From positions 1 through 10,358 of the forward strand of contig JAHKKQ010000062.1 in NCBI GenBank assembly GCA_020027805.1: a stretch of DNA of 10,358 nucleotides. The letters run 5' to 3'. This document shows, piece after piece, positions 1 to 7,330 of the stretch (position 1 is its first letter; the number at the start of each line of letters is the position of its first letter). The notes under the pieces are model-generated. The model saw only the letters and a program-made list of their open reading frames with translations. It did not search any database and was not told the origin of the DNA. This DNA comes from Candidatus Dadabacteria bacterium (lineage in GTDB: Bacteria > Desulfobacterota_D > UBA1144 > Nemesobacterales > UBA2774). The translations under genes and the position numbers were made by a program.

Positions 1-1076
1 CGGGCTTCGTCAATGCCCATACACACCTCGAGCTCGGATGGATATTCAAGAGGCTCCGCAGCTTCAGGGGCTTCACGGGCTGGCTCGGGCAGATAATAAA
101 GGAAAAACGGGCGGGTGTGACGGACGGAGAAATAGTCGAGTCGGTGGAGGAGGGGATCGAGGCGAACATCCGTTCGGGGGTTACGACCGTGGGGGAGATA
201 TCCTCATACGGCGGTATAGATAAACCGCTCCTTAAATCCTCGGGGCTGAGGACGGTGCTCTTCAGAGAAATCCTCGACAGTAATGAAGGCGAGGCGGGTT
301 TCTCGTCACTCGAAAACGGGGTGCTCTTTGAGGAGAGGCTATTCCCGCATTCGCCTTATTCGTGCAGTCCCGGGGTGCTGAAAAAAGCGCTCAGATCTCA
401 TGGGAAGAACGGCGTTCCACTCGGTATCCACCTCGCGGAGAGCGCGGATGAGATAAAGTTCGTGAGGGGCGAAGAAAACAATTTAGAAAAGAAGATATTC
501 CCGCTTATAAACAAGGCCCCCTTTAAAAAGCGCCCGGCGGACTCGCCTGTCTCATATTTAAGGAGAGCGGGCCTCTTAAACGGCGTGAGGGTTACGCTCG
601 TTCACATGGTGCAGGTGAGCGGGGAAGAGGCGCGGGAGCTGCGCGAGCTCGACGCGGCTATCGTCCTTTGCCCGAGGAGCAATTTTTTTCTTCAGGTCGG
701 AGCCCCGCCCATAAGGGAATATGCGAAGTTCAACAGGATCGGCATCGGTACGGACGGTCTCTCCAGCAACTATAACCTCGACTATTTAGAAGAGATGAGG
801 TTCCTCCATCTCCTCATGTCGCAGTCCGAGGGGCGGCGTGCCGCTTATCTAACCGTCTATGCGGCGACACTCGGGGGGGCCGGGGCGCTATATCTCGAGG
901 ATAAGACCGGCAGCATAGAACCGGGCAAAGAGGCCGACCTGATATTCCTCAATAACGGCGGCGGATCGGGCGACCCGTACCTCTCGGTAATTTCATCAGC
1001 CGCGCGTGACGTCGGGATGGTCATGGTCCGCGGTGAAATTATCCGCACCGGAAAAGATACGCATCCGAATATATAG
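1..1076 (+). CDS. COG0402-type metal-dependent amidohydrolase/deaminase, 5'-truncated; candidate aminofutalosine deaminase (MqnX)
   Basis: This is a cytosolic metal-dependent deaminase of the amidohydrolase superfamily, with its N-terminus off the left edge. The reading frame is open from base 3 and gives 357 visible residues. The opening residues GFVNAHTHLELG carry the HxH metal motif (visible residues 6 and 8), so the GTG at base 117 is internal and cannot be the start. The other expected ligands follow: His in GIHLAES (about 143), His in LVHM (about 201) and Asp in GIGTDGLSSN (about 251). The segment CPRSN (223-227) and the C-terminal beta-sandwich signature GSIEPGKEADLI are typical of COG0402 deaminases. 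Only roughly 50 N-terminal residues should be missing. Family members deaminate 5'-methylthioadenosine, S-adenosylhomocysteine, 6-amino-6-deoxyfutalosine or formiminoglutamate. The mqnA and mqnD genes in this window make aminofutalosine deaminase a reasonable inference, but they are 6 kb away on the other strand. The gene is translationally coupled to the next one. The family call is firm; the substrate is not. Confidence 0.85.
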   Translation, partial: GFVNAHTHLELGWIFKRLRSFRGFTGWLGQIIKEKRAGVTDGEIVESVEEGIEANIRSGVTTVGEISSYGGIDKPLLKSSGLRTVLFREILDSNEGEAGFSSLENGVLFEERLFPHSPYSCSPGVLKKALRSHGKNGVPLGIHLAESADEIKFVRGEENNLEKKIFPLINKAPFKKRPADSPVSYLRRAGLLNGVRVTLVHMVQVSGEEARELRELDAAIVLCPRSNFFLQVGAPPIREYAKFNRIGIGTDGLSSNYNLDYLEEMRFLHLLMSQSEGRRAAYLTVYAATLGGAGALYLEDKTGSIEPGKEADLIFLNNGGGSGDPYLSVISSAARDVGMVMVRGEIIRTGKDTHPNI

Positions 1077-1078
1077 AG

Positions 1079-2125
1079 ATGTCCGGTATGATCGATAAAA
1101 TCTTCGTTTACGGGACGCTCCAGCGCGGGGAAGAAAGGAGCTGCTACATGCGGGGCTGCAGGCTCTCGGATATTCTCGAAGTTCCCGGAAGGCTTTACGA
1201 TACGGGACGGGGTTACCCGGCCGCTCTATTCGACGACGGATCGGACCGTGCGGTGTCGGGCGAGCTCTATACCATGGATGACCCGTCTTCCAGGATCGAA
1301 GAGCTCGACAGGGTCGAGGGGACTCTATCCGGGCTCTTCAGAAGATCGACGATCAAATACCTTAATTCGAAATTTTATTGCTACGAGGCGGGGCCGCTGC
1401 TGAAAGAGACATCGACCGACGAGAGCAGGATCATGAGCGGGAGCTGGAGGACGCGCTCCTCGCTCGCAATCACCGACCCGGTGGATTTCGCGCTCAGGTT
1501 CGAGACGCACTTGAAAGACAGTTACAAGGAGCATCCGGGCGAAGACTCGGACGGAATACATTATATAAAGGGAGACATCCCGGTCCTCGTCACTGCGCCC
1601 CACGCGACGGCGCACGTGCGAATGGGCAAATTGAAGAGGCAGGAGTTCTACACGGGCGCGCTCGCCGTCCTCCTCCATTCGGTGACGGGGTGTCATGCGC
1701 TCTACACGGGCCGGCTGTCTTCACTCGACCCAAATTTCACGGACGAATCCCCGTTTAAAGCGAAGCTGTCCGAAATAGCCGGGAGATGCGGGCTCGAATT
1801 TCTAATCGACATTCACGGGACCGGTTCAGAAAGGCCCGGGGACGTCTTTCCGGGCGTCGGCATGAACAGCGAGTTCCTGAACGGAAGAAGCGAATCGCTC
1901 TTCGAGCTCGGTCAGGCGGCCCAGTCAAACGGCATCTCGCTCGGGTCTATGGACGTCTTCCCTGCGGCGAAGCAGATGACAGTTACAAGGTTCTCGGCGA
2001 CCGGATTGGGCGTGCCCTCGATGCAGCTCGAAATAAACCGGGGTCTGAGGCGGCCCGAAATTGCGCCCGCGGATTTCGTAAAGCTCGTAAATTTCTTAAG
2101 AGATTTTATCGGTCGCCTTTATTGA
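1079..2125 (+). CDS. Fusion protein: gamma-glutamylcyclotransferase-like domain plus N-formylglutamate amidohydrolase-like domain
   Basis: The 348-residue protein has two recognisable halves. Residues about 7-125 look like the gamma-glutamylcyclotransferase (AIG2/GGCT) fold, with the substrate loop VYGTLQRGE (10-18) and the expected catalytic Glu in LDRVEG (E80). Family members release 5-oxoproline from gamma-glutamyl compounds. Residues about 158-345 resemble N-formylglutamate amidohydrolase (HutG/FGase), a zinc hydrolase: VTAPHATAHVR (171-181) and DIHGT (244-248) supply likely metal-binding His and Asp residues, and MQLEINRGLRRP (315-326) is the usual C-terminal motif. There is no signal peptide or membrane segment, so it is probably cytosolic. 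It starts two bases after the amidohydrolase stop, which implies one transcript and translational coupling. ATG 1088 is an alternative start; neither has a strong Shine-Dalgarno. Both domains act on N-substituted glutamates in known relatives. The actual substrate is unknown. I do not recognise this architecture as a named enzyme. Confidence 0.8.
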   Translation: MSGMIDKIFVYGTLQRGEERSCYMRGCRLSDILEVPGRLYDTGRGYPAALFDDGSDRAVSGELYTMDDPSSRIEELDRVEGTLSGLFRRSTIKYLNSKFYCYEAGPLLKETSTDESRIMSGSWRTRSSLAITDPVDFALRFETHLKDSYKEHPGEDSDGIHYIKGDIPVLVTAPHATAHVRMGKLKRQEFYTGALAVLLHSVTGCHALYTGRLSSLDPNFTDESPFKAKLSEIAGRCGLEFLIDIHGTGSERPGDVFPGVGMNSEFLNGRSESLFELGQAAQSNGISLGSMDVFPAAKQMTVTRFSATGLGVPSMQLEINRGLRRPEIAPADFVKLVNFLRDFIGRLY

Positions 2126-5003
2126 TTCTGCTTGCCAGTATCTCCGCCAGGTGTTTTACGTTCCTGCCCGTGAAGTGCTCGATCTGATGCCTGCAGGATA
2201 CACCGGAGACCGCGATAGCTGTCTCGGGGGAGGCTTTTCTCACGGCCGGGAATAGGCGGTCTTCGCCTATGGTCTTCGATATCCCGTAGTGCTCTCTCTC
2301 GTAACCGAAGCTGCCCGCCATCCCGCAGCACCCGGCCCCGCTCTCTTCGGCCTTGCATCCGGAAGCGGCGAGTATGCCGAGCGGAGCCTCGATTCCCGTG
2401 AGCGACCTCTCGTGGCAGTGCGCGTGATAGAAGATTTCAGGGGCGTCTTCCTTCCATGCGATTCCGAGCCCTCTCTCCTGGTCCACGCGGTGCAGGAACT
2501 CCCCGATCAGAAATGAATTCCCGGCGAGTATCCGGGCGTCTTCGTTTCCGGGCAGGAGGTCCATGTACTCGTCCCTGAATGTGAGTATGCAGCTCGGCTC
2601 CGTGCCGACTACGGGAATGCCCTCTCTTACGTAAGGCGAGAGTAACACGACGTTCTTTCGCGCCACCTCCCTCGCAGGCTCGATTACGCCCTTACTCAGC
2701 ATGGGCCGCCCGCAGCAGGCCCTCCGCCGTTCAAGCACGACCTCATACCCGGCTGCCTCCAGGAGCTCGACGGCAGACTTCCCGACCTCCGGATGATAGT
2801 ACGTTACCCAGGTGTCGTGAAAAAAGACTACTTTTTTGTCGGATGTTTTGCGATGTGTTTTCCTTCCGTCGAACCATCCCGTGAAATTTTCCTCCCCGAG
2901 CTTCGGCAGTGTGCGCCTGGGATGAATCCCGATGCGCGAGAGCAGGAGTTTCGTAACGGGGTTCGCGGTCAGGGTATTCGAGAGCCGGGGGGCGAGCGAA
3001 GCGATGCGGCTCGTCTCGTGGACGTACGAGAAAATCCGGTCCCTCAAGCCCATGCCGCGCTCTTCGTGATAATGGGAGAGGAACTCGGTCTTCATCTTGG
3101 CCGCGTCCACCTTCGACGGGCACTCCGTCTTGCATGCCTTGCACGATATACATAGGTCGAAGACCCCGTACATCTCGCTGCCGGCGAGGGAATCCCTTTC
3201 GAGCGCGCCCGAGAGCACCGCTCTGAGTGCGTTGGCGCGCGCCCTCGTCGTGTCCCTCTCGTCGCGGGTGGCCATGTAGGAAGGGCACATTGTCCCCTCT
3301 CCGAGCTTCCTGCAGACCCCTTGGCCGTTACACATCCCGACCGCCCGTGAAAAGTTGTTATCTAAAGACCAGTCGAGTTTAGTTCTGATTTCATAGGGGC
3401 CGGGCCTCTCTCCGCGCCTGAGGTTTTCGAGAGGGCTTTCGGGATCTACGACCTTCCCCGGATTGAATACGCCCCCGGGATCGAACGCCGCTTTGAGCTC
3501 ACGCATGGCGCTGTAAAGCTCGGCCCCGAATAGCTTCTCGTTAAGATAGCTCCTCTGTGTCCCGTCCCCGTGCTCGCCGCTCATCACGCCCCCGTACCTG
3601 ACGGCAAGCTCGAAGGCTCCGTCCATGAGCTCCTTCATCATGAGCACGCCCTTTCCTGATTTCAGGTTTACGAGGGGCCTTATGTGCAGGCAGCCCGCGC
3701 TCGCGTGCCCGTAAAATCCCGCGGTCGTCCCGAAGCGCTTGATTAATACCGACACGTCGCGCACATATTCCGGCAGCCTGCCGACGGGTACCGACACGTC
3801 CTCTATGCACGGTATGGGCTTGTGTTCGTCCCTCCTGCTCATCATTATCCCGAGCCCCGCCCGCCTCACTCCCCATACGTTTGCCTGTTCCTCTCCGCCG
3901 AGGGCGAAACTAATGCTGCACCCGGCCCCTCTTTCCCTTAACGACGAAGCGAGGCTTTCGGTTTTTCCTTTTACCTCGGCTTCGCTCCTTCCGTAGAATT
4001 CCACCACGAGAAGGGCTTCGGGCTCGCCTTCGACGAAGGAGAGCATCTTGCTATATCCCGCGTGGGCCCTCGTCAGACCGACGAGCATCGAGTCTATAAG
4101 CTCTATCGCCGAGGGACTGTGCTCGAGAATCATAGGGACCTTCTCCATCGCCTGAATAATGCTCCCGAACTGGAGTATGACGAGCCCCGTGTAAGCAGGC
4201 CTCGGCACGAGCGTCAAAGTGAATTCGGTAACGATACCGAGAGTGCCCTCCGATCCCGCGAGCAGCTTTGCCGGATTAAATGGGGATTCGAGAAAGTAGT
4301 TGAGACTGTATCCGGAAGCCCTCCTCCAGTGCTTCGGGAAATCACGCTTTATCGCCTCCGAATATTTTTCGCGCAGCGCGGCGAGATTATGAAACAGACG
4401 CCCCGCGGGCCCGCCCTCGTTCGCCCGCGCGAGGAGCGCGTCTTCACCGAGAGCGCCGAGTTCGATCGGATCACCGCCCAGGAGAATCTTCGCGGCCTCG
4501 ACGTTGTCCCCCGCCATGCCGTAGAGGATCGAATGCGCCCCCGTGGCGTTATTCCCGATGACCCCTCCCGCGGTCGCGATCCTCACCGTGGACGGGTCCG
4601 GTCCGAACATCAGCCCCGAGGGCTTAAGCCTTCGGTTGAGCTGTTCTATATATATTCCCGGCTGTACCCGGGCTGTTTTGGCTTCGGGATTTATTTCAAT
4701 GACGTCGTTCAGGTACTTCGAGAAATCTATGACAAGGGCATGGCCCACCGCCTGCCCCGCGAGGCTCGTGCCTCCGCCCCTCGGCAGTATCGCGGCGCCG
4801 CGGCTCAGGGCGGTTTCGACGGCGATGGATACGTCCTCCTCCGTCCGGGGAATGACGACGCCTACGGGTTCTATCTCGTAATTGCTCGCGTCCGTGCTGT
4901 AGAGCGCCCTGCTCAGTCGGTCGAAGCGGACTTCGCCCTTTATGGTCTTCTTGAGCGAGGCTTCGAGCTCTTCTCGTAAACCGTTCCCGGCGGTTTTAGG
5001 CAT
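2106..5003 (-). CDS. FAD-binding and Fe-S-binding 2-hydroxyacid dehydrogenase (YdiJ / D-lactate dehydrogenase-like fusion)
   Basis: This 965-residue flavo-iron-sulfur oxidoreductase fuses a GlcD-type FAD subunit (COG0277) to a GlpC/CCG-type Fe-S subunit (COG0247). The FAD_binding_4 part has PRGGGTSLAGQ (74-84), GVIGNNATG (147-155) and GSEGTLGIVTE (250-260). The FAD-oxidase C-terminal part has GHASAGCLHIRP (432-443) and SGEHGDG (475-481). The Fe-S part has C558, C564, C573 and the ferredoxin-like CISCKACKTECP (618-629). Two CCG-type regions follow: CCGRPM (763-768), and HCHERS (862-867) with CCGMAGSFG (892-900). Length and order match the YdiJ family (about 1000 residues), whose E. coli member oxidises D-2-hydroxyglutarate; D-lactate is the other usual substrate. 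Electrons probably pass through the Fe-S centres to the quinone pool or a soluble carrier. There are no membrane helices. ATG 5003 is the only reasonable start: the frame is open for some distance upstream but holds no start codon there. It has no Shine-Dalgarno. The stop overlaps the convergent neighbour by 20 bp. The class is certain; the substrate is inferred. Confidence 0.93.
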   Translation of the reverse strand: MPKTAGNGLREELEASLKKTIKGEVRFDRLSRALYSTDASNYEIEPVGVVIPRTEEDVSIAVETALSRGAAILPRGGGTSLAGQAVGHALVIDFSKYLNDVIEINPEAKTARVQPGIYIEQLNRRLKPSGLMFGPDPSTVRIATAGGVIGNNATGAHSILYGMAGDNVEAAKILLGGDPIELGALGEDALLARANEGGPAGRLFHNLAALREKYSEAIKRDFPKHWRRASGYSLNYFLESPFNPAKLLAGSEGTLGIVTEFTLTLVPRPAYTGLVILQFGSIIQAMEKVPMILEHSPSAIELIDSMLVGLTRAHAGYSKMLSFVEGEPEALLVVEFYGRSEAEVKGKTESLASSLRERGAGCSISFALGGEEQANVWGVRRAGLGIMMSRRDEHKPIPCIEDVSVPVGRLPEYVRDVSVLIKRFGTTAGFYGHASAGCLHIRPLVNLKSGKGVLMMKELMDGAFELAVRYGGVMSGEHGDGTQRSYLNEKLFGAELYSAMRELKAAFDPGGVFNPGKVVDPESPLENLRRGERPGPYEIRTKLDWSLDNNFSRAVGMCNGQGVCRKLGEGTMCPSYMATRDERDTTRARANALRAVLSGALERDSLAGSEMYGVFDLCISCKACKTECPSKVDAAKMKTEFLSHYHEERGMGLRDRIFSYVHETSRIASLAPRLSNTLTANPVTKLLLSRIGIHPRRTLPKLGEENFTGWFDGRKTHRKTSDKKVVFFHDTWVTYYHPEVGKSAVELLEAAGYEVVLERRRACCGRPMLSKGVIEPAREVARKNVVLLSPYVREGIPVVGTEPSCILTFRDEYMDLLPGNEDARILAGNSFLIGEFLHRVDQERGLGIAWKEDAPEIFYHAHCHERSLTGIEAPLGILAASGCKAEESGAGCCGMAGSFGYEREHYGISKTIGEDRLFPAVRKASPETAIAVSGVSCRHQIEHFTGRNVKHLAEILASRINKGDR

Positions 5004-5008
5004 AGGCC

Positions 5009-5020
5009 CGATTAGTATAA
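5009..5020 (-). promoter_or_regulatory. TATACT -10-like box in a 12-bp shared element, upstream of the FAD/Fe-S dehydrogenase
   Basis: Read on the minus strand this is TTATACTAATCG, with the -10-like hexamer TATACT at 5019-5014. The same 12 bases occur upstream of the aldehyde dehydrogenase at 7331-7342. No good TTGACA-like -35 is present at 16-18 bp. The core TTATACTAA is also an imperfect palindrome (TTA-N3-TAA), so an operator is possible. Only 10 bases separate the hexamer from the ATG, so use as a -10 would give a leader of just a few bases. Confidence 0.4.
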
Positions 5021-5110
5021 CTTGCCGGCTGGTGAAATATACAACTCCCGGCTCCTCTAGTTTCTCTCTCGCGCCCGGGGTTCCGAATACTACAGACTTT
5101 AAAAAAATAC

Positions 5111-5119
5111 TGGTATCAT
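5111..5119 (+). promoter_or_regulatory. Candidate extended -10 promoter for the cofC-like gene
   Basis: TGGTATCAT fits an extended -10 element (TGn followed by TATCAT) just after an A-rich stretch in the divergent intergenic region. The -35 position (TACAGA, 17 bp upstream) is poor, as is common for extended -10 promoters. Transcription would begin near 5126 and give a leader of about 60 bases. This is prediction by eye only. Confidence 0.35.
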
Positions 5120-5131
5120 AAACTGATTTCT

Positions 5132-5159
5132 ACGGGCGCAGCGTTATGGCGCGCCCCGT
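5132..5159 (+). promoter_or_regulatory. GC-rich imperfect hairpin in the predicted cofC leader
   Basis: Arms ACGGGCGC (5132-5139) and GCGCCCCGT (5151-5159) pair over 8 bp with one bulged C around an 11-base loop. It lies between the candidate promoter and the start codon and has no T-tract after it, so it is not a classical terminator. It may be a leader structure, or chance pairing in GC-rich DNA. Confidence 0.2.
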
Positions 5160-5186
5160 TTATATCCGAGTGCGAAAAGACCTCAT

Positions 5187-5840
5187 ATGAAATTTGCGAT
5201 CGTTCCCGTAAAAGACCTGTCGAAAGCGAAGGAAAGGCTGTCCTCAGTCCTGCCTCAGGACGTGAGGACCGACCTTGCCTACGCTATGCTCGAGGACGTG
5301 CTCAGCGCGCTCAAGGGCTCGAGGCTCATCGACAGGATATTAGTCGTAACCATGGACAGGAACGCTATACGGATAGCCGGGGAAATGGGTATCGAAATAC
5401 TGGAAGAGACGGAGCAGAAGGGCGAAAGCGACTCCGTCGACCGTGCGTCCCGTATCTGTAAAGATATGGGAGCGGAATCCGTGCTCGTTATTCCGGGCGA
5501 TGCCCCGCTCATAACGCCCGAGGACATCGATTTCATCGCGGGGAAGGAAATGGGCCCTCCTTCGGTGATACTCGTCCCGGCGAGGGATAAAATGGGCACG
5601 AACGCCATACTCCGAAACCCGCCCGACGCTATCCCGTCACGGTTCGGCCACGACAGCTTCAGGAAGCACATCGAGGAGGCGGAGAAGAAGGGCATACGTA
5701 TCGAGTATTACGAGAACGAAAGGGTAGGGCTCGATATCGACCACCCGGACGATCTGAAAATATTCGCTTCTAAAGAGAGCGATACGAAGACCTACGAATT
5801 ACTGTTGAGTAAGAATATCCTCGGCAAGATAAGCGGATAA
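5187..5840 (+). CDS. cofC: 2-phospho-L-lactate / phosphoenolpyruvate guanylyltransferase (CofC/FbiD-like)
   Basis: This 217-residue nucleotidyltransferase matches the CofC/FbiD family. Members join GTP to 2-phospho-L-lactate (archaea) or phosphoenolpyruvate (mycobacterial FbiD) to form the activated side-chain precursor of coenzyme F420. The N-terminal nucleotide-binding segment VPVKDLSKAKERL (6-18) is the family signature. Further on are VIPGDAPLITPEDI (101-114, the GDxPL metal/nucleotide motif), GTNAILRNPP (137-146), FGHDSF (153-158) and GLDIDHPDDL (181-190). Length is normal for the family. It is read divergently from the FAD/Fe-S dehydrogenase and converges on the aldehyde dehydrogenase with a 25-bp gap, so it is probably monocistronic. 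ATG 5187 begins right at the conserved N-terminus, although its Shine-Dalgarno is weak. No other F420 gene (fbiA/cofD, fbiB/cofE, fbiC/cofGH) lies in the window. Bacterial substrate preference (phosphoenolpyruvate, phospholactate or 3-phosphoglycerate) cannot be read from the sequence by eye. Confidence 0.88.
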   Translation: MKFAIVPVKDLSKAKERLSSVLPQDVRTDLAYAMLEDVLSALKGSRLIDRILVVTMDRNAIRIAGEMGIEILEETEQKGESDSVDRASRICKDMGAESVLVIPGDAPLITPEDIDFIAGKEMGPPSVILVPARDKMGTNAILRNPPDAIPSRFGHDSFRKHIEEAEKKGIRIEYYENERVGLDIDHPDDLKIFASKESDTKTYELLLSKNILGKISG

Positions 5841-5865
5841 TACGCCGCGGCTTCGTTCCGTCCGC

Positions 5866-7299
5866 CTAGTAATTCAGGTTCACTACCATGAGTTTAAGTT
5901 CGGTCATCTCCTCGATCGCGTACCTGACCCCTTCCTTCCCTACGCCCGAGTCCTTCACCCCGCCGTACGGCATGTTCTCGACCCTGAAGCTAGGGTAGTC
6001 GTTCACGACGACCCCTCCCACGTCGAGAGCGGCGTAGGCCTTGAATGCCTTCTTAATGTCCTTCGTGAACACCCCTGCCTGGAGACCGTAGCGCGAGTCG
6101 TTCACGGCTTTGAGAGCCTCGTCGAAATCCCTGTACCTCTCCACATGAACCACGGGCCCGAACACCTCGCTCTTGCTGACGTCGCATCCGGGGGGCACGT
6201 CCGTCAGTATCGTGGGCTCGATGAGCGAGCCGTCCCTGTTCCCGCCCGTAAGGAGCGTCGCTCCCCCGCCAACGGCGTCCTCTATCCATTTCATGATCCT
6301 GTCCGCCGACGCCGTGTCTATTACCGGGCCAACGTCCGTGTCTTCGAGCATCGGGTCGCCCAGCCTGAGCTTCCTAGTCTCTTCGACAAATTTACTTATG
6401 AACCTGTCGAACGTCTTTTCATGCACGTACATCCTTTGCACGGATATGCAGCTTTGACCGGCCTGGTAAAACGCCCCCCACGCGTTCCTGCTCGCGGCGA
6501 AATCGAGGTCGGGCGGGTCCTCGTCTATTATGGTCGCCGCGTTCCCTCCGAGCTCGAGCGTGACCTTCTTTTTCGGGTACTTCCTTTTGAGCTCCCACCC
6601 TATTGCGTCGCTGCCCGTGAAAGAGACCTTCTTCACCCTGTCGTCCTCTATCACGGCCTCTATCTCCCCGCCGGAAAGGGGCAGTATGTTGAGCAGTCCG
6701 TCGGGCAGCCCGGCCTCGCAGGCGACCTCCCCCAGCATCAGCGCTGATAGCGGCGTCTGGGACGCGGGCTTAAGTATCATCGCGTTCCCCGACGCTATCG
6801 ACGGCGCGACTTTATGGGCAACGAGGTTGAGCGGGAAGTTGAAAGGGGATATGCCGATAACTACGCCCAAGGGGAACCGTCTCGCGATCCCGAACATCCC
6901 ATCGCTCCCGGGCGCGATGTCTATGGGGATGAGCTCTCCTTCGGAGAACCTGTTAGCCTCCTCTGCAGCCACTGAGAACGTGGTCACGGCGCGGCCCACC
7001 TCGACCCTGGCCGTTTTCAGAGGTTTTCCCCCTTCGAGCACGAGGGTCCTGGCGAATTCCTCTTTCCTTACGGCGAGACCCTCCGCTATTTTTCTCAGTA
7101 TGCGGCTCCGCTCGTGGCTCGGGCTCTCTCTCCATTTTACGTATGCGCTCTCGGCCAGGCCTACTGAGCCAATAGCCGTCTTACGGTCAGGGACGCTCAC
7201 TATTCCGGCGGTCTCTCCGTTATAGGGGCTTCTTATCTCCCTCTTCCTTTTGCTCTTCGTCCACTTGCCGTTTATGAGGAATCCGTATTCTTTGGGCAT
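5866..7299 (-). CDS. NAD(P)-dependent aldehyde dehydrogenase (lactaldehyde/glyceraldehyde-3-P-type subfamily)
   Basis: This 477-residue soluble aldehyde dehydrogenase oxidises an aldehyde to its acid with NAD(P)+. All catalytic features are visible: SPFNFPLNL (151-159) with the oxyanion Asn at 154, LKPASQTP (176-183) with the cofactor-binding Lys at 177, FTGS (227-230), LELGG (248-252) with the general-base Glu at 249, GQSCISVQR (281-289) with the nucleophilic Cys at 284, EVFGP (378-382), and PYGGVKDSG (444-452) near the C-terminus. The sequence recalls the y4uC / lactaldehyde-dehydrogenase-like branch rather than betaine- or succinate-semialdehyde enzymes, but the substrate cannot be fixed. 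In archaea a related enzyme (CofA) makes lactate for F420, so the adjacent cofC is suggestive, though the genes converge and cannot share an operon. Start ATG 7299 is supported by an AGAGGAG ribosome site. The 25-bp gap to cofC holds no convincing terminator. Confidence 0.92.
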   Translation of the reverse strand: MPKEYGFLINGKWTKSKRKREIRSPYNGETAGIVSVPDRKTAIGSVGLAESAYVKWRESPSHERSRILRKIAEGLAVRKEEFARTLVLEGGKPLKTARVEVGRAVTTFSVAAEEANRFSEGELIPIDIAPGSDGMFGIARRFPLGVVIGISPFNFPLNLVAHKVAPSIASGNAMILKPASQTPLSALMLGEVACEAGLPDGLLNILPLSGGEIEAVIEDDRVKKVSFTGSDAIGWELKRKYPKKKVTLELGGNAATIIDEDPPDLDFAASRNAWGAFYQAGQSCISVQRMYVHEKTFDRFISKFVEETRKLRLGDPMLEDTDVGPVIDTASADRIMKWIEDAVGGGATLLTGGNRDGSLIEPTILTDVPPGCDVSKSEVFGPVVHVERYRDFDEALKAVNDSRYGLQAGVFTKDIKKAFKAYAALDVGGVVVNDYPSFRVENMPYGGVKDSGVGKEGVRYAIEEMTELKLMVVNLNY

Positions 7300-7306
7300 T
7301 ACACCA

Positions 7307-7313
7307 CTCCTCT
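7307..7313 (-). promoter_or_regulatory. Shine-Dalgarno of the aldehyde dehydrogenase
   Basis: AGAGGAG on the minus strand lies 7 bases before ATG 7299. It is strong and fixes that start. Confidence 0.75.
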
Positions 7314-7330
7314 ACCGTGTTGCGCGTTTT

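Noticed and set aside
117..119. GTG as a start for the left-edge amidohydrolase
   Set aside because: The essential HxH metal motif is encoded upstream of it, in the same open frame from base 3, so the true start is off the window.
1325..1758. Overlapping open frames on both strands (1325-1696 minus, 1378-1758 plus) within the fusion gene
   Set aside because: The continuous + frame through both domains explains this stretch; the others are Arg-rich and without family features.
4062..4979. 305-codon open frame on the + strand opposite the FAD/Fe-S dehydrogenase gene
   Set aside because: It lies antisense to a gene with full family motifs, its protein is rich in Arg and Pro with no recognisable domain, and such frames are expected opposite GC-rich genes.
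5047..5079. CCCGG...CCGGG inverted repeat in the divergent promoter region
   Set aside because: Five paired bases around a 23-base loop are expected by chance in GC-rich DNA.
5841..5865. Bidirectional terminator between cofC and the aldehyde dehydrogenase gene
   Set aside because: Only a 4-bp GCGG/CCGC pairing is possible and there is no T-tract on either side.
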